This document shows, one piece after another, positions 42,446-54,408 of a stretch of DNA of 64,000 bases. Positions within the stretch are counted from its first letter, which is position 1, and each line of letters starts with the position of its first letter. The position numbers were made by a program, and so were the translations under genes. Location: positions 62,001 to 126,000 of the forward strand of contig VGHN01000001.1 in NCBI GenBank assembly GCA_016868255.1, read 5' to 3'. Under the pieces are notes generated by a model that saw nothing but the letters and a program-made list of their open reading frames with translations, had not been told where the DNA came from and searched no databases. Source of the DNA: Betaproteobacteria bacterium (GTDB lineage: Bacteria > Pseudomonadota > Gammaproteobacteria > Burkholderiales > Burkholderiaceae_A).

Positions 42446-45400
42446 TCAAGCGGATTCTCCCGTTCCTGACTCGGTCGTGGCGTCCTCGTCGCCACTGGCT
42501 CCACCAGAGAACAAGGCTTCGGCCTCCAGTGCAGCCTGTTCGGCGAGGCTTTTGGCCTCGGCGGCTTCGGCCACCTCGCGCTCCTTGCGGGCCCGGTGGT
42601 AAGCCAATCCAGTTCCGGCGGGAATGAGTCGACCGACAATCACGTTCTCCTTGAGGCCCCGAAGGTCGTCTTGCTTGCCCATGATGGCCGCCTCGGTGAG
42701 GACTCGGGTGGTCTCCTGGAAGGAGGCCGCCGAGATAAAGGAGTCGGTGGATAGAGAGGCCTTGGTGATTCCCAAGAGCAGGTTGTCGTAGAGTGCCGCA
42801 CGCTTGCCATCGGCCAGTGCGCGGTCGTTCTCCTCGAGCAACTCGGAGCGCTCGACCTGCTCACCGGGAATGAATTTCGTGTCGCCCGGATCGGTGACCT
42901 GCACCCGACGAAGCATCTGACGAACAATCACCTCGATGTGCTTGTCATTGATCTTCACACCCTGAAGTCGATAAACGTCCTGCACTTCATCGACGATGTA
43001 GCGGGCCAAGGCTTCAATTCCGAGCAGACGAAGGATGTCCTGTGGATCGGCCGGGCCATCGACGATCATCTCGCCCTTGTTGACGATCTGACCGTCGTGG
43101 ACCAGAACACTCTTCTCTTTCGGAATGAGGAACTCCTGCGAGACACCATCCATGTCCGTGATGACCAGACGCTGCTTGCCCTTGGTGTCTTTTCCAAAAG
43201 AGACAGTTCCGGTGACGTCGGCCAGCATGCCCGCATCCTTGGGGGAACGGGCCTCGAAGAGCTCCGCAACGCGGGGCAATCCACCGGTGATGTCGCGGGT
43301 CTTCTGCGACTCCTGAGGAATTCGAGCCAGAACATCGCCCACGGCAACGTCTTGACCATCGCGCACCGTAATGAGGGCGCCCACTGGGAAACTGATGTTG
43401 ACCGAGTGATCGGTTCCGGCGATCTTGACCTCTTCACCCGAGGCATCAATAAGGCGGACCTGAGGCCGCACGCCCTTGCTGGCCGCACTGCGTCGCTTGG
43501 CATCGATGACCACCAGGGTCGAGAGCCCAGTGACATCATCAATTTGCTTGGCGACAGTAACGCCCTCTTCGACATTCTCGAATCGGATCTTGCCCGCGTA
43601 CTCGGTGATGATGGGTCGAGTCAGTGGGTCCCAGGTTGCGAGGATCGTGCCGGCCTTTGCCGCTGCGCCGTCAACGAAGGTCAGGGTTGCGCCATAAGGC
43701 ACCTTGTGGCGCTCGCGCTCACGGCCATTGTCATCTGCAATCATGACCTCACCGGAACGAGAGATCACGACAGGCTCCCCCTTGGTGTTGGTGATGTAAC
43801 GCATGGTCGATGTAAAGCGCACGGTGCCGTTGGACTTTACCTCAATGCTTGACTGAGCGGCGGTTCGCGACGCAGCACCACCAATGTGGAAGGTGCGCAT
43901 GGTCAGCTGGGTTCCGGGCTCGCCGATCGATTGGGCGGCAATCACGCCCACAGCTTCGCCGACGTTGACCAGGTGGCCGCGGCCAAGGTCGCGACCATAG
44001 CATTTGGCACAGAGTCCAAAGCGCGTGCCGCAAGTCAATGGGGTGCGCACGCGAACCTCGTCAATTCCGAGCCGCTCGATGGCATCGACTGCATCCTCAT
44101 CGAGGACGACACCCAATTCGACCAGGGTCTCCTGGGTCTCGGGGTGGACGACCTCGCTGGCGGTGACGCGGCCCAGCACCCGGTCCCGAAGGGCCTCGAT
44201 GACCTCGCCGCCCTCGACCAGGGCCTTCATGGTGATGCCATTGTCGGTTCCGCAGTCGTCCTCGATGACCACGAGGTCTTGGGTGACATCCACAAGGCGC
44301 CGAGTGAGGTAGCCCGAGTTGGCGGTTTTCAGTGCTGTGTCGGCCAGGCCTTTGCGAGCACCATGTGTAGAAATAAAGTACTGGAGAACGTTGAGGCCCT
44401 CGCGGAAGTTGGCCGTGATGGGCGTCTCGATGATGGAGCCATCGGGCTTGGCCATCAGGCCGCGCATACCCGCCAACTGGCGAATCTGGGCTGCAGAACC
44501 TCGGGCACCCGAGTCGGCCATCATGTAGATGGAGTTGAAAGACTCTTGGCGGACATCGGCCCCCTTGCGATCCTTCACGACCTCACCGGCGAGTTGATCC
44601 ATCATGGCCTTGCCGACCTGGTCGCCTGCACGGCCCCAGATGTCAACGACCTTGTTGTAGCGCTCACCTGCCGTGACAAGACCCGAGGCGTATTGCTGCT
44701 CAATCTCTTTGACCTCTGACTCGGCCTTCGAGAGGATGTCGGTCTTCTGCGCAGGAACAAGCATGTCGTCCACGCAGATCGAGATGCCTGCGCGGGTGGC
44801 CAATGCAAAGCCCGACTGCAGCAATTTGTCGGCCAGGATCACCGTTGCCCTGAGACCGCAGCGACGGAACGAGGCATTGATCAGGCGTGAGATCTCTTTC
44901 TTCTTGAGCGCCTTGTTCATGTGCGAGAAAGGCAGGCCCTCGGGAAGGATACGGGATAGCAAGGCCCTTCCCACGGTGGTCTCGTAGCGAACGAGTTTGG
45001 CCTGGGCTGCGCCAGTTTCACGATCGAGGGCGGACTCTTCAACACGAACCTTGATCTTGGTGGCGAGTTCAACCTCTTTGGCCGCGTAGGCACGCTCGAC
45101 CTCTGTCACGTCCGCAAACATCATGCCCTCGCCACGTCCGTTGACCTTCTCTCGAGTGGCGTAGTAGAGGCCAAGAACGATGTCTTGAGAGGGGACAATC
45201 GAGGGCTCGCCGTTCGAGGGGAAGAGCACATTGTTGGAGGCCAGCATCAGGGTGCGGGCTTCCATCTGGGCCTCGAGTGAGAGCGGCACGTGGACAGCCA
45301 TCTGGTCACCGTCGAAGTCGGCGTTGAAGGCCGCACAAACCAACGGATGCAGTTGAATGGCTTTGCCCTCGATGAGCACGGGCTCGAATGCCTGAATACC

Positions 45401-46699
45401 AAGGCGGTGAAGCGTGGGTGCACGGTTGAGCATCACAGGATGCTCACGGATCACCTCCTCGAGGATGTCCCATACCTCGGGCACCTGCTGCTCAACCAAT
45501 TTCTTGGCCGCCTTGATCGTGGTGGCCATTCCGCGCAACTCAAGCTTGTTGAAGATGAAGGGCTTGAAGAGCTCGAGCGCCATTAGCTTGGGCAGGCCGC
45601 ACTGGTGCAGTTTGAGGGTGGGGCCCACCACAATGACGGATCGGCCCGAATAGTCGACCCGCTTTCCAAGAAGGTTCTGACGGAAACGACCACCCTTGCC
45701 CTTGATCATGTCAGCCAGGGACTTGAGCGCCCGCTTATTCGCACCCGTCATGGCCTTGCCACGGCGGCCGTTATCGAGCAGTGAATCAACCGACTCCTGC
45801 AACATGCGCTTCTCATTGCGAACAATGATCTCGGGCGCACGCAGCTCGAGCAGACGTTTTAGGCGGTTGTTGCGATTAATTACGCGACGATAGAGGTCGT
45901 TGAGATCGGATGTCGCGAATCGTCCACCGTCCAAGGGGACCAACGGGCGAAGCTCAGGCGGCAACACAGGCAGCACCTGCATCACCATCCAGTCGGGCTT
46001 CACGCCCGATTTGGAGAAACCCTCCAACACCTTGAGTCGCTTGGCGATCTTCTTAATCTTTGCGTCGGACGAGGTCTCGGCCAGGTCTTTGCGCAGTTGC
46101 TCGATTTCTCTCTCGAGATCAATCGAGGAGAGCAATGCAGCGACACCCTCTGCTCCCATCTGGGCAACAAATTCGCCATCGCCGTATTGCTCCACCTTGG
46201 CCAGGTAGTCGTCTTCAGACATGATCTGGCCTCGCTTGAGCGGGGTCATGCCGGGCTCCACCACGACATAGGCCTCGAAATAGAGGACGCGCTCGATATC
46301 CCGCAGTGTCATGTCAAGCACCATGCCGAGGCGCGAGGGGAGGGACTTTAGAAACCAGATATGGGCAACCGGACTCGCCAATTCAATGTGGCCCATGCGC
46401 TCACGGCGGACCTTTGCGAGCGTGACCTCGACGCCACACTTCTCGCAAATGACACCGCGATGCTTGAGGCGCTTGTATTTGCCACAGAGGCACTCATAGT
46501 CCTTGACCGGTCCAAAGATCTTTGCGCAGAAGAGGCCATCGCGCTCGGGCTTGAAGGTTCGGTAGTTGATGGTCTCTGGCTTCTTGACCTCACCAAAAGA
46601 CCATGAACGAATCTTGTCGGGGGAGGCCAGGCCAATGCGGATGGCATCGAACTGCTGGTCTTGCTGGACCTGCTTGAATAGATCGAGTAGAGCTTTCAT
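42446..46699 (-). CDS. rpoC: RNA polymerase beta' subunit
   Basis: 1417 residues from the ATG at 46699 ([12 protein letters not shown]); the ORF track's extension to 46954 runs through the rpoB 3' end and is rejected. Zinc site 1 [20 protein letters not shown], catalytic [14 protein letters not shown] with the three magnesium aspartates, and zinc site 2 from CGTDNG... to [13 protein letters not shown] are intact. The C terminus is acidic and Ala/Gly-rich. 19 bp after rpoB. Confidence 0.99.
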   Translation of the reverse strand: MKALLDLFKQVQQDQQFDAIRIGLASPDKIRSWSFGEVKKPETINYRTFKPERDGLFCAKIFGPVKDYECLCGKYKRLKHRGVICEKCGVEVTLAKVRRERMGHIELASPVAHIWFLKSLPSRLGMVLDMTLRDIERVLYFEAYVVVEPGMTPLKRGQIMSEDDYLAKVEQYGDGEFVAQMGAEGVAALLSSIDLEREIEQLRKDLAETSSDAKIKKIAKRLKVLEGFSKSGVKPDWMVMQVLPVLPPELRPLVPLDGGRFATSDLNDLYRRVINRNNRLKRLLELRAPEIIVRNEKRMLQESVDSLLDNGRRGKAMTGANKRALKSLADMIKGKGGRFRQNLLGKRVDYSGRSVIVVGPTLKLHQCGLPKLMALELFKPFIFNKLELRGMATTIKAAKKLVEQQVPEVWDILEEVIREHPVMLNRAPTLHRLGIQAFEPVLIEGKAIQLHPLVCAAFNADFDGDQMAVHVPLSLEAQMEARTLMLASNNVLFPSNGEPSIVPSQDIVLGLYYATREKVNGRGEGMMFADVTEVERAYAAKEVELATKIKVRVEESALDRETGAAQAKLVRYETTVGRALLSRILPEGLPFSHMNKALKKKEISRLINASFRRCGLRATVILADKLLQSGFALATRAGISICVDDMLVPAQKTDILSKAESEVKEIEQQYASGLVTAGERYNKVVDIWGRAGDQVGKAMMDQLAGEVVKDRKGADVRQESFNSIYMMADSGARGSAAQIRQLAGMRGLMAKPDGSIIETPITANFREGLNVLQYFISTHGARKGLADTALKTANSGYLTRRLVDVTQDLVVIEDDCGTDNGITMKALVEGGEVIEALRDRVLGRVTASEVVHPETQETLVELGVVLDEDAVDAIERLGIDEVRVRTPLTCGTRFGLCAKCYGRDLGRGHLVNVGEAVGVIAAQSIGEPGTQLTMRTFHIGGAASRTAAQSSIEVKSNGTVRFTSTMRYITNTKGEPVVISRSGEVMIADDNGRERERHKVPYGATLTFVDGAAAKAGTILATWDPLTRPIITEYAGKIRFENVEEGVTVAKQIDDVTGLSTLVVIDAKRRSAASKGVRPQVRLIDASGEEVKIAGTDHSVNISFPVGALITVRDGQDVAVGDVLARIPQESQKTRDITGGLPRVAELFEARSPKDAGMLADVTGTVSFGKDTKGKQRLVITDMDGVSQEFLIPKEKSVLVHDGQIVNKGEMIVDGPADPQDILRLLGIEALARYIVDEVQDVYRLQGVKINDKHIEVIVRQMLRRVQVTDPGDTKFIPGEQVERSELLEENDRALADGKRAALYDNLLLGITKASLSTDSFISAASFQETTRVLTEAAIMGKQDDLRGLKENVIVGRLIPAGTGLAYHRARKEREVAEAAEAKSLAEQAALEAEALFSGGASGDEDATTESGTGESA

Positions 46700-46718
46700 T
46701 GTGCGAGTTCCCTTTTGA

Positions 46719-49700
46719 TCAGTTGCGTTCGAGGTCGATGTCAATGCCCAGAGAGCGGATCTCTTTGACCAAGACGTTGAAGGATTCAGGCATGCCAGCG
46801 TCGATGACGTGGTCTCCCTTGACAATGTTTTCGTAGACCCGGGTTCGGCCTGCCACATCGTCGGATTTGACCGTGAGCATCTCCTGGAGCGTGTAGGCGG
46901 CACCATAAGCCTCCAGTGCCCAGACCTCCATCTCTCCAAAGCGTTGACCACCAAACTGGGCCTTGCCGCCCAGGGGCTGCTGGGTCACCAACGAGTACGG
47001 GCCGGTCGATCGGGCGTGCATCTTGTCATCGACCAGGTGGTGGAGCTTGAGCATGTGCATATAGCCCACAGTGGTGGTTCGGTCGAATGAATCACCAGTG
47101 CGCCCATCGTAGAGTTGAACCTGTGTGCGAGTGGTCGTGAGACCAATTCTCTGGGCAATGTCAGCGGGATAGGCCAGCTGCAACATCTGGCGAATCTCGT
47201 CCTCTTTGGCGCCATCAAAGACAGGCGTTGCAAAGGGAACCCCCTTGACCAGATTTTCGGCGAGTTCTTTGATCTCTGGATCCTTGAGGCTTGCAATGTC
47301 CTCGGACTTGCCGGTGGAGTTGTAGATGGCTTCAACCGCCTTGCGCAACTCGGTCACCTGCGCCTGACGCGCGAGCATCTCGCCGATTCGTTGGCCAAGG
47401 CCCTTGGCCGCCCACCCGAGGTGGGTCTCGAGAATCTGACCAACGTTCATCCGAGAGGGCACGCCCAGGGGATTGAGAACAATATCCACGGGACGGCCGT
47501 CGGCCATGTAGGGCATGTCCTCAACGGGAACGATTCGTGAGACCACCCCCTTGTTGCCGTGCCGACCGGCCATCTTGTCGCCCGGCTGGAGGCGGCGTTT
47601 AACGGCCAGGTAGACCTTGACCATCTTCAAGACACCCGGAGGCAATTCATCGCCCTGCGTGAGTTTGCGGTGCTTCTCCTGGTAGGCGAGGTCGAACTGA
47701 TGGCGCTTCTGCTCGAGTGATTCTTTCAAACCCTCGAGCTGTTGGGCTGCGGACTCGTCGGAGAGACGAATGTCGAACCAGTGGTAGCGGTCGATGTCGG
47801 CAAGGTAGTTGGCGCTGATGGCCGTGCCTTTGGCCAGCTTCTTCGGCCCGCCATTCGCGGGCTGCCCAATGAGCAGCTTCTCGATTCGCTGGAATGCGTC
47901 GGCTTCAACGATTCTCAGCTGGTCATTGAGGTCCTTGCGGAAACGACCGAGCTCATCGTCAATGATTTGCTGAGCGCGCTTATCGCGCTGGATGCCCTCG
48001 CGCGTAAAGACCTGGACATCGATAACGGTGCCACTCATTCCCGAGGGAACACGCAGCGAGGTGTCTTTCACATCGGAGGCCTTCTCGCCAAAGATGGCAC
48101 GAAGAAGCTTTTCTTCCGGGGTGAGCTGGGTCTCACCCTTGGGGGTGACCTTGCCCACCAGGACGTCGCCGGCCTGGACTTCAGCGCCGATGTAGACCAC
48201 ACCGGCTTCATCGAGTCGGGCCAGCTGATTCTCTGAGAGGTTGGAGATGTCGCGAGTGATCTCCTCTGGGCCGAGCTTGGTGTCACGCGAGAAGACGGAG
48301 AGCTCTTCGATGTGGATCGAGGTGTAGCGATCCTCGGCCACAACACGCTCAGAGATCAGAATAGAGTCTTCAAAGTTGTAGCCATTCCAAGGCATGAATG
48401 CCACCAACATGTTCTGGCCCAGTGCGAGTTCGCCAAGATCGGTGGAGGCACCGTCGGCAATCACATCTCCGCGCAGAACCGAGTCGCCCTTGGAGACGAC
48501 GGGGCGCTGATTGATGTTGGTGTTCTGGTTGGACCGTGTGTATTTGGTGAGGTTATAGATATCCACACCAGACTCACCCGCCTTGGTCTCGGAGTCATTG
48601 ACCCGAATCACAATGCGACGCGAGTCAACGTAATCCACCAATCCGCCGCGCCGGGCCTGAACCACGGTGCCCGAGTCCACGGCACAAGTCCGCTCGATTC
48701 CAGTTCCCACCAGCGGCTTCTCGGGGCGCAGGCATGGCACCGCCTGGCGCTGCATGTTCGAGCCCATCAGCGCCCGGTTGGCGTCATCGTGCTCAAGAAA
48801 GGGAATGAGCGAGGCAGCGACCGACACGATCTGCGAGGGCGCCACATCCATATATTCCACGCGCTCGGGGCCAGACAGCGTGGTCTCGCCGTTGACACGG
48901 ACCGAGACGAGGTCCTCGAGGAGGCGTCCCTTGTCATCGACCTCGGCATTCGCCTGTGCGATGACATAACGGCCCTCTTCGATCGCCGAGAGGTATTCAA
49001 TTTGGTCGGTCACCTTGCCATCGACCACCTTGCGGTAAGGCGTCTCCAGAAACCCGTATTCGTTGAGGCGCGCGTACAAGGCCAGCGAGTTGATCAGGCC
49101 GATGTTGGGTCCCTCGGGTGTCTCGATGGGGCAAACGCGTCCGTAGTGGGTTGGGTGAACGTCGCGCACCTCGAAACCAGCCCGCTCGCGGGTGAGGCCG
49201 CCAGGGCCCAGGGCAGAGACACGCCGCTTGTGGGTGATCTCTGAGAGCGGGTTGGTCTGGTCCATAAACTGCGAGAGCTGACTGGAACCGAAGAACTCAC
49301 GAATGGCCGCCGAGATGGGCTTGCTGTTGATGAGGTCGTGGGGCATGAGGTTGTCTGCCTCGGCCTGACCGAGCCGCTCCTTGACGGCACGCTCAACACG
49401 AACGAGGCCCGAGCGAAATTGGTTCTCGGCCAATTCACCGACGCAACGCACACGGCGATTGCCCAGGTGATCGATGTCATCAATTTCGCCACGGCCATTT
49501 CGCAGTTCAACCAGCACCTTGATGGTGTCGAGAATGTCCTCGTTCGAGAGGGTCATGGTGCCGAGGACCTCTTCACGGCCCAAGCGGCGGTTGAATTTCA
49601 TACGACCCACCTTGGAGATGTCGTAGGAATCCTCGCTAAAGAAGAGCCGGTTGAACAAGGCCTCAACGGCATCCTCGGTGGGCGGCTCTCCGGGCCGCAT

Positions 49701-50822
49701 CATGCGATAGATCGCCACGCGAGCGGAGAGTTGATCTGGGGTCTCATCGAGGCGCAGCGTTGATGAGATGTATGGGCCGTGGTCAAGGTCGTTGATGTAG
49801 AGGCTTGAGAAATCACGAATTTTGGCGTCGCGCAGCTTGGCCAAGAGCTCGTCGGAGATTTCGTCGTTGGCCTTGGCCAAGAGCTCACCGGTCTCTGCAT
49901 CCACCACGTTCGTGGCCAGCACACGACCAACAAGAAAGTCGTCCGGCACGCTGATTCGCTTGAGCCCAGCTTTTTCAATGTCGCGAATGTGCTTCGCATT
50001 GATGCGCTTGTCTCTCGGCACGAGGACATTGCCGTCTTTGTCGGTGATGTCGAACCGCGCCTGCTCCCCCTTGAGGCGCTCGGCGACCAGCTCCATTTGG
50101 GCGCCTTGCGGCATGAGCTGGAAGTGGTCAAACGAGAAGAAATGCGCAAGAACCTGCTCGGGCGAAAGGCCCAGTGCCTTCATGAGGATGGTGACAGGCA
50201 TCTTGCGACGACGGTCGACCCGGAAGTAGAGGATGTCTTTGGGATCGAATTCAAAGTCGAGCCATGACCCGCGGTAGGGAATGATCCGTGCCGAAAACAG
50301 CAACTTCCCAGAGCTGTGCGTCTTGCCGCGATCATGCTCGAAGAAGACACCAGGGGATCGGTGGAGCTGACTGACGATGACACGCTCGGTCCCGTTGATC
50401 ACAAAGGATCCGGTATCGGTAACCAGGGGCATCTCGCCCATGTAGACCTCTTGCTCCTTGACCTCTTTAATCGTGGGCTTGGCGGCCTCACGATCGAGAA
50501 TCACAAGTCGAACTCGAGCTCGCAGCGGTGCTGCAAAGGTTAGGCCACGCTGCTGGCACTCTTTCATGTCGAAGGGGGGAGTGCCCAGCTGGTAGTGAAC
50601 AAACTCCAAACGCGCCAGGCCGTTGTGGCTGGTGATCGGAAAGATCGACTGAAAGGCGGCCTGCAGACCGGACTCGTCTCGACGGTTTGGTGCCGTGTCT
50701 GCCTGCAAGAAGTCGCGATAAGACTCCAACTGCGTCTCGAGGAGATACGGCACCTCGAGGACCGGAGGCCGTTTGGCGAAACTCTTGCGGATGCGCTTTT
50801 TTTCAGTGAAGTTGTAGGCCAT
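46719..50822 (-). CDS. rpoB: RNA polymerase beta subunit
   Basis: 1367 residues. The rifampicin region reads [20 protein letters not shown] and [13 protein letters not shown], i.e. wild type at the common resistance sites. [20 protein letters not shown] and the lysine/histidine around [10 protein letters not shown] belong to the active site. Located 140 bp after rplL, separated by a GC hairpin. Confidence 0.99.
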   Translation of the reverse strand: MAYNFTEKKRIRKSFAKRPPVLEVPYLLETQLESYRDFLQADTAPNRRDESGLQAAFQSIFPITSHNGLARLEFVHYQLGTPPFDMKECQQRGLTFAAPLRARVRLVILDREAAKPTIKEVKEQEVYMGEMPLVTDTGSFVINGTERVIVSQLHRSPGVFFEHDRGKTHSSGKLLFSARIIPYRGSWLDFEFDPKDILYFRVDRRRKMPVTILMKALGLSPEQVLAHFFSFDHFQLMPQGAQMELVAERLKGEQARFDITDKDGNVLVPRDKRINAKHIRDIEKAGLKRISVPDDFLVGRVLATNVVDAETGELLAKANDEISDELLAKLRDAKIRDFSSLYINDLDHGPYISSTLRLDETPDQLSARVAIYRMMRPGEPPTEDAVEALFNRLFFSEDSYDISKVGRMKFNRRLGREEVLGTMTLSNEDILDTIKVLVELRNGRGEIDDIDHLGNRRVRCVGELAENQFRSGLVRVERAVKERLGQAEADNLMPHDLINSKPISAAIREFFGSSQLSQFMDQTNPLSEITHKRRVSALGPGGLTRERAGFEVRDVHPTHYGRVCPIETPEGPNIGLINSLALYARLNEYGFLETPYRKVVDGKVTDQIEYLSAIEEGRYVIAQANAEVDDKGRLLEDLVSVRVNGETTLSGPERVEYMDVAPSQIVSVAASLIPFLEHDDANRALMGSNMQRQAVPCLRPEKPLVGTGIERTCAVDSGTVVQARRGGLVDYVDSRRIVIRVNDSETKAGESGVDIYNLTKYTRSNQNTNINQRPVVSKGDSVLRGDVIADGASTDLGELALGQNMLVAFMPWNGYNFEDSILISERVVAEDRYTSIHIEELSVFSRDTKLGPEEITRDISNLSENQLARLDEAGVVYIGAEVQAGDVLVGKVTPKGETQLTPEEKLLRAIFGEKASDVKDTSLRVPSGMSGTVIDVQVFTREGIQRDKRAQQIIDDELGRFRKDLNDQLRIVEADAFQRIEKLLIGQPANGGPKKLAKGTAISANYLADIDRYHWFDIRLSDESAAQQLEGLKESLEQKRHQFDLAYQEKHRKLTQGDELPPGVLKMVKVYLAVKRRLQPGDKMAGRHGNKGVVSRIVPVEDMPYMADGRPVDIVLNPLGVPSRMNVGQILETHLGWAAKGLGQRIGEMLARQAQVTELRKAVEAIYNSTGKSEDIASLKDPEIKELAENLVKGVPFATPVFDGAKEDEIRQMLQLAYPADIAQRIGLTTTRTQVQLYDGRTGDSFDRTTTVGYMHMLKLHHLVDDKMHARSTGPYSLVTQQPLGGKAQFGGQRFGEMEVWALEAYGAAYTLQEMLTVKSDDVAGRTRVYENIVKGDHVIDAGMPESFNVLVKEIRSLGIDIDLERN

Positions 50823-50919
50823 TGATTGTCCTTGGGTCTAAATAGTTAGGGACTAACTTGGCAATGGACTCTGGCAATCGAGACTTGGGAGCTCGAACAA
50901 GAATGCCCATTGCAAAGCC

Positions 50920-50949
50920 AGCCCCACCGGGCATTCGCCCGGGGTGGCT
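50920..50949 (-). terminator. Attenuator-like hairpin between rplL and rpoB
   Basis: On the minus strand CCGGGC-GAAT-GCCCGG is a perfect 6-bp core, extended by AGCCACC/GGTGGGGCT pairing with two mismatches and followed by GGCTTTG. No long T-run, so partial termination is plausible. E. coli has a partial terminator at the same position that sets the ratio of ribosomal proteins to RNA polymerase. Confidence 0.5.
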
Positions 50950-50962
50950 GATGACTGCTGCG

Positions 50963-51352
50963 TTACTTGACTTCGACTTTCGCGCCCGCTTCTTCGAGCT
51001 GCTTCTTAAGCGCCTCAGCGTCTGCCTTGGAGATTCCCTCTTTGACAGGCTTGGGAGCACCGTCAACGAGATCCTTGGCTTCTTTGAGTCCCAGGCCGGT
51101 GGCAGCACGGACCACCTTGATGACCTCTACCTTCTTGTCGCCCGAGGCGGCGAGCACCACTGTGAACTCGGTCTGCTCTTCAGCAGCCGCGCCACCGGCA
51201 GCCGCGCCACCGGCAGCGGGTGCAGCCACGGCAACAGCGGTTGCAGCCGCAGATACGCCAAACTTGTCTTCCATCATCTTGATGAGCTCGGAGAGCTCGA
51301 GGACGCTCATTGAGCCCACTGCATTCAACACATCTTCTTTGGTCATTGCCAT
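50963..51352 (-). CDS. rplL: 50S ribosomal protein L7/L12
   Basis: 129 residues: N-terminal dimerisation domain ([27 protein letters not shown]), Ala/Gly hinge ([18 protein letters not shown], longer than in E. coli) and C-terminal factor-binding domain ([27 protein letters not shown]). Multiple copies form the ribosomal stalk. 40 bp after rplJ. Confidence 0.98.
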   Translation of the reverse strand: MAMTKEDVLNAVGSMSVLELSELIKMMEDKFGVSAAATAVAVAAPAAGGAAAGGAAAEEQTEFTVVLAASGDKKVEVIKVVRAATGLGLKEAKDLVDGAPKPVKEGISKADAEALKKQLEEAGAKVEVK

Positions 51353-51392
51353 TTCAAAATCTCCAAAACAATTGGTTTAAGGGGTCGTCGAT

Positions 51393-51923
51393 TTAAGCCT
51401 CGGCCTTGGCCCGTTGATCCCGAACGGCCGCCACAGCGCGTACAAAGCTGGTGGGGATTTCGTTGAGGGTCTGAACGAACTTGGTCGTGGGCGCCTGCAT
51501 GGTTCCGAGCAGTTTGGCCAGGAGTTCCTCGCGCGAGGGCAAGGAAGCCAAGGCCTTAATGCCTTGAGCATCGATGGTGCTGTTTGGCAGTGCGCCCGCC
51601 TTAATCACCAAGTGCTCGTTGGCCCTGGAAAAGTCTTGTAGGACTTTTGCCACGGCCACGGGATCTTCGGAGACGCCATAAATGAGTGGCCCCACCATTT
51701 TGTCGGTGAGTTGCTCGAATGGCGTGCCGGCGACAGCGCGGCGAACCAGAGTGTTCTTTAAAACACGCAGGTATACGCCCGACTGCCTCGCCTTGCTACG
51801 AAGATCGGTCATGCTGGCAACGTCGAGACCACGATATTCAGCAACAACAACCGCCTGCGCCTTCGCCAGCTGGGTGGTGACGTCGTCGATCATTGCTGCC
51901 TTTTCTGCGCGGTTTAGTGCCAC
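51393..51923 (-). CDS. rplJ: 50S ribosomal protein L10
   Basis: 176 residues, GTG start at 51923 preceded by [38 protein letters not shown]. Stalk base that anchors L7/L12; in many bacteria the L10-L7/L12 complex binds its own leader and represses translation. The structured leader immediately upstream fits this. Confidence 0.98.
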   Translation of the reverse strand: MALNRAEKAAMIDDVTTQLAKAQAVVVAEYRGLDVASMTDLRSKARQSGVYLRVLKNTLVRRAVAGTPFEQLTDKMVGPLIYGVSEDPVAVAKVLQDFSRANEHLVIKAGALPNSTIDAQGIKALASLPSREELLAKLLGTMQAPTTKFVQTLNEIPTSFVRAVAAVRDQRAKAEA

Positions 51924-52134
51924 GGTCTACTCCTAAAGAACCCCCCAAAAATTCGGGGGGCGGTTGAAACCGGCGACCTTTGAACCAATTGACCCTTTAG
52001 GGGGCCTTGAATCCTTCGGGACCGCCATCTGCGTTGGGAGTTCTTCTCAAATTAAGCGAATACAAGACCCGCCCCAACGGTCTTTGACAACCTGAACCAA
52101 GAGGAGACGCCCGCTTGGTTCAGCCCAAAGCCTG
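51924..52134 (-). ncRNA. Putative L10 (rplJ) mRNA leader
   Basis: The 211-nt gap between rplA and rplJ is structured. It contains a perfect 10-bp inverted repeat CTGAACCAAG/CTTGGTTCAG (52092-52123) just after rplA, a possible promoter TTGTCA (52085-52090) with TTGTAT 19 bp on, the segment CCAACGCAGATGGCGG resembling leaders of other betaproteobacterial rplJ genes (from memory), and a final G/C hairpin before the ribosome binding site. Consistent with the ribosomal L10 leader family; covariance search would decide. Confidence 0.55.
51935..51960 (-). terminator. Attenuator-like hairpin directly before the rplJ ribosome binding site
   Basis: Minus strand CCCCCC-GAATTTTT-GGGGGG followed by TTCTTT and then AGGAG and the GTG start. 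The perfect 6-bp GC stem plus U-rich tail looks like an intrinsic terminator placed inside the leader, so it could attenuate transcription or control access to the ribosome binding site. Confidence 0.6.
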
Positions 52135-52842
52135 CTAACCCGCCTGCTGCGCCAACAGCGATTGGGGTTCAATGCGAATGCCCGGTCCCATGGTTGTTGA
52201 GACGGCCACCTTTCGCAGGTAGACGCCTTTGGACGAGGCGGGCTTTGCACGATTGAGTGCCTCGATGAGTGCGACCAGGTTGCTCTTGAGCGCACCGACC
52301 TCGAAGGAGGCCTGGCCAATCGTGCAATGAATGATTCCAGCCTTGTCGGTTCGATACTGAACCTGGCCGGCCTTTGCGTTCTTTACTGCCAAAGCGACAT
52401 CGGGTGTGACGGTGCCCACCTTGGGGTTGGGCATGAGTCCACGTGGCCCGAGAATCTGGCCGAGTTGTCCCACCAACCGCATGGCGTCGGGCGAGGCAAT
52501 CACAATGTCGAAATCCAGATTGCCGGCCCTGATGCGCTCGGCGAGGTCGTCCATGCCGACAATCTCTGCCCCAGCGGCCTTGGCCTGCTCGGCCTTTTCG
52601 CCTTGTGCAAACACCGCAACGCGAGACGTCTTGCCAGTGCCGGATGGCAACACGATAGAACCGCGAACGAGTTGGTCGGATTTCTTGGCATCGATACCGA
52701 GTTGCACGGCCACATCCACCGACTCGGTGAACTTCGCGGTCGCACACTCTTTGGCGAGGCTTAGGGCCTCGTCGGCGCTGTAGTTTTTGGTGCGATCAAC
52801 CTTTGCTCGAACCGCAGCAATTCGCTTGGGTAACTTTGACAT
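52135..52842 (-). CDS. rplA: 50S ribosomal protein L1
   Basis: 235 residues; [30 protein letters not shown] and the L1 signature [31 protein letters not shown]. Forms the mobile L1 stalk at the E site; in E. coli it represses the rplKA mRNA. The start directly abuts the rplK stop. Confidence 0.98.
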   Translation of the reverse strand: MSKLPKRIAAVRAKVDRTKNYSADEALSLAKECATAKFTESVDVAVQLGIDAKKSDQLVRGSIVLPSGTGKTSRVAVFAQGEKAEQAKAAGAEIVGMDDLAERIRAGNLDFDIVIASPDAMRLVGQLGQILGPRGLMPNPKVGTVTPDVALAVKNAKAGQVQYRTDKAGIIHCTIGQASFEVGALKSNLVALIEALNRAKPASSKGVYLRKVAVSTTMGPGIRIEPQSLLAQQAG

Positions 52843-53274
52843 TTAGAGTCCCTCCACGGTGATGCCCATGCTTCGGGCACTGCCGGCTATGGTCTTTATG
52901 GCTGCCTCGAGGTCGGCCGCGGTGAGGTCGGGTTTCTTGAGCTTGGCGATGTCCTCGCACTGTGCGCGAGTGATGGAGCCCACTTTGTCGCTGTGGGGCT
53001 TCGACGAGCCCTTGTCAATCTTTGCGGCCTTCTTGATGAGAATCGAGGCCGGCGGCGTCTTCATCACGAAGGTGAATGTCTTGTCTGCGAAGGCCGTAAT
53101 GACGCAGGGAATGGGGAGTCCAGGCTCCATGCTCTGGGTCTGGGCATTGAATGCCTTGCAGAACTCCATGATGTTCAGACCACGCTGACCCAGTGCCGGA
53201 CCAATGGGCGGCGATGGGTTCGCTTTTCCTGCAGGGACCTGCAGCTTGATATAACCGACTATCTTCTTTGCCAT
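52843..53274 (-). CDS. rplK: 50S ribosomal protein L11
   Basis: 143 residues: [41 protein letters not shown]. Binds the GTPase-associated 23S region; needed for RelA stimulation. Directly precedes rplA with no gap; preceded by a hairpin after nusG. Confidence 0.98.
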   Translation of the reverse strand: MAKKIVGYIKLQVPAGKANPSPPIGPALGQRGLNIMEFCKAFNAQTQSMEPGLPIPCVITAFADKTFTFVMKTPPASILIKKAAKIDKGSSKPHSDKVGSITRAQCEDIAKLKKPDLTAADLEAAIKTIAGSARSMGITVEGL

Positions 53275-53333
53275 GATGGCTCCTATGCGAGTACTTGCGC
53301 AGGCCTGACTTGAAGCCGCCCTTCCTGCTCCTC

Positions 53334-53357
53334 AAAACCGGCCCCAATGCTGGCCGG
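53334..53357 (-). terminator. Terminator-like hairpin between nusG and rplK
   Basis: Minus strand CCGGCC-AGCATTGG-GGCCGG followed by TTTTG, 7 bp after the nusG stop. A 6-bp GC stem with a short U-tract, a likely partial terminator that separates secE-nusG from rplKA. Confidence 0.5.
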
Positions 53358-53364
53358 ACCACAA

Positions 53365-53898
53365 CTAGAGTTTTTCGACCTGACCAAACTCCAACTCGAC
53401 CGGGGTGGAGCGACCAAAAATGGTCACCGACACCCGCAGACGATTTTTTTCGTAATTCACTTCTTCCACATTGCCGTTGAAGTCGGTGAAAGGGCCTTCT
53501 TTGACGCGAACCACTTCGCCCACTTCGAAGAGGACTTTGGGTCGGGGCTTTTCAACACCCTCCTGCATCTGGGCAATGATCTTGTCAACTTCGGACTGAG
53601 AAATAGGGGTGGGCTTGCTTGCCGAGCCCCCGACAAAGCCCGTGACCTTATTGGTGTTCTTCACCAAATGCCAGGTCTGCTCATTCATTTCCATCTCAAC
53701 CAGGACATACCCTGGGAAGAATCGACGCTCGGACAAAGCCTTTTGTCCGCCACGAATCTCAACGACCTCTTCAGTGGGGACGAGGATCTGGCCAAACTGG
53801 TCTTGCATGCCCGCACGATCAATTCGCTCTTGGATGGCCCGGGCCACGCTTTTCTCCATGCCTGAAAAGGCATGTACGACATACCAACGCTTGGCCAT
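53365..53898 (-). CDS. nusG: Transcription termination/antitermination factor NusG
   Basis: 177 residues from the ATG at 53898 ([23 protein letters not shown]). NGN domain with [29 protein letters not shown], and the C-terminal KOW domain [24 protein letters not shown]. Couples RNA polymerase with Rho or the S10-bearing ribosome. 2 bp after secE. Confidence 0.98.
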   Translation of the reverse strand: MAKRWYVVHAFSGMEKSVARAIQERIDRAGMQDQFGQILVPTEEVVEIRGGQKALSERRFFPGYVLVEMEMNEQTWHLVKNTNKVTGFVGGSASKPTPISQSEVDKIIAQMQEGVEKPRPKVLFEVGEVVRVKEGPFTDFNGNVEEVNYEKNRLRVSVTIFGRSTPVELEFGQVEKL

Positions 53899-53900
53899 AG

Positions 53901-54281
53901 TTACTTCCATCCCAACAGAAGGTCGTAGAGCACCCACTCAAGCGACTTGTCGGTCAGCCAGAGAAAGAGTGCCATTACAAACACGAATAGAAAGACGATT
54001 CCGGTGGTCCGCAGGGTTTCCTTGCGCGAGGGCCAGTGAACACGACGCGCTTCGGCCTGCGACTCCCGAGCAAAAGCAATGAATTGTCGACCCGACGGGC
54101 TGACCAATCCCAAGACCAAAGAAGCCACGATTCCAGCTGCGAGCGCACCTGCGGCAGCAATTCCTTTGCCATCGTCAACAGTATAGAAGCCAACGACACC
54201 CGCCAGAAAGGCGAGCACCGCCCCAACAAGCATGAGCTTGTTTTGTAGGCTGCTGGTGTCGACGTCGGTGACCGAGCTCAT
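53901..54281 (-). CDS. secE: Preprotein translocase subunit SecE
   Basis: 126 residues with three transmembrane helices ([55 protein letters not shown]), the long E. coli-like form, and the conserved cytosolic segment [24 protein letters not shown]. Stabilises SecY. Paired with nusG as in most bacteria. Confidence 0.97.
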   Translation of the reverse strand: MSSVTDVDTSSLQNKLMLVGAVLAFLAGVVGFYTVDDGKGIAAAGALAAGIVASLVLGLVSPSGRQFIAFARESQAEARRVHWPSRKETLRTTGIVFLFVFVMALFLWLTDKSLEWVLYDLLLGWK

Positions 54282-54309
54282 TGGGCGTGGTTCCAGCAGT
54301 TCGAAGCGG

Positions 54310-54385
54310 TGGCAGGGGCAGAGGGAATCGAACCCCCAACCTTCGGTTTTGGAGACCGACGCTCTGCCAATTGAGCTATGCCCCT
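54310..54385 (-). tRNA. tRNA-Trp (CCA anticodon)
   Basis: 76 nt with encoded CCA. Acceptor AGGGGCA pairs with TGCCCCT; anticodon loop CTCCAAA gives CCA; T arm GGGGGTTCGATTCCCTC. Between tuf copy 2 and secE, the standard proteobacterial position. Confidence 0.97.
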
Positions 54386-54408
54386 AGGCTTCGAACTGCA
54401 ATCCTTTC

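Noticed and set aside
46700-46954. N-terminal extension of the rpoC ORF
   Set aside because: The extra 85 residues translate the rpoB 3' end in another frame; rpoC family N termini begin MKALLDLFK.
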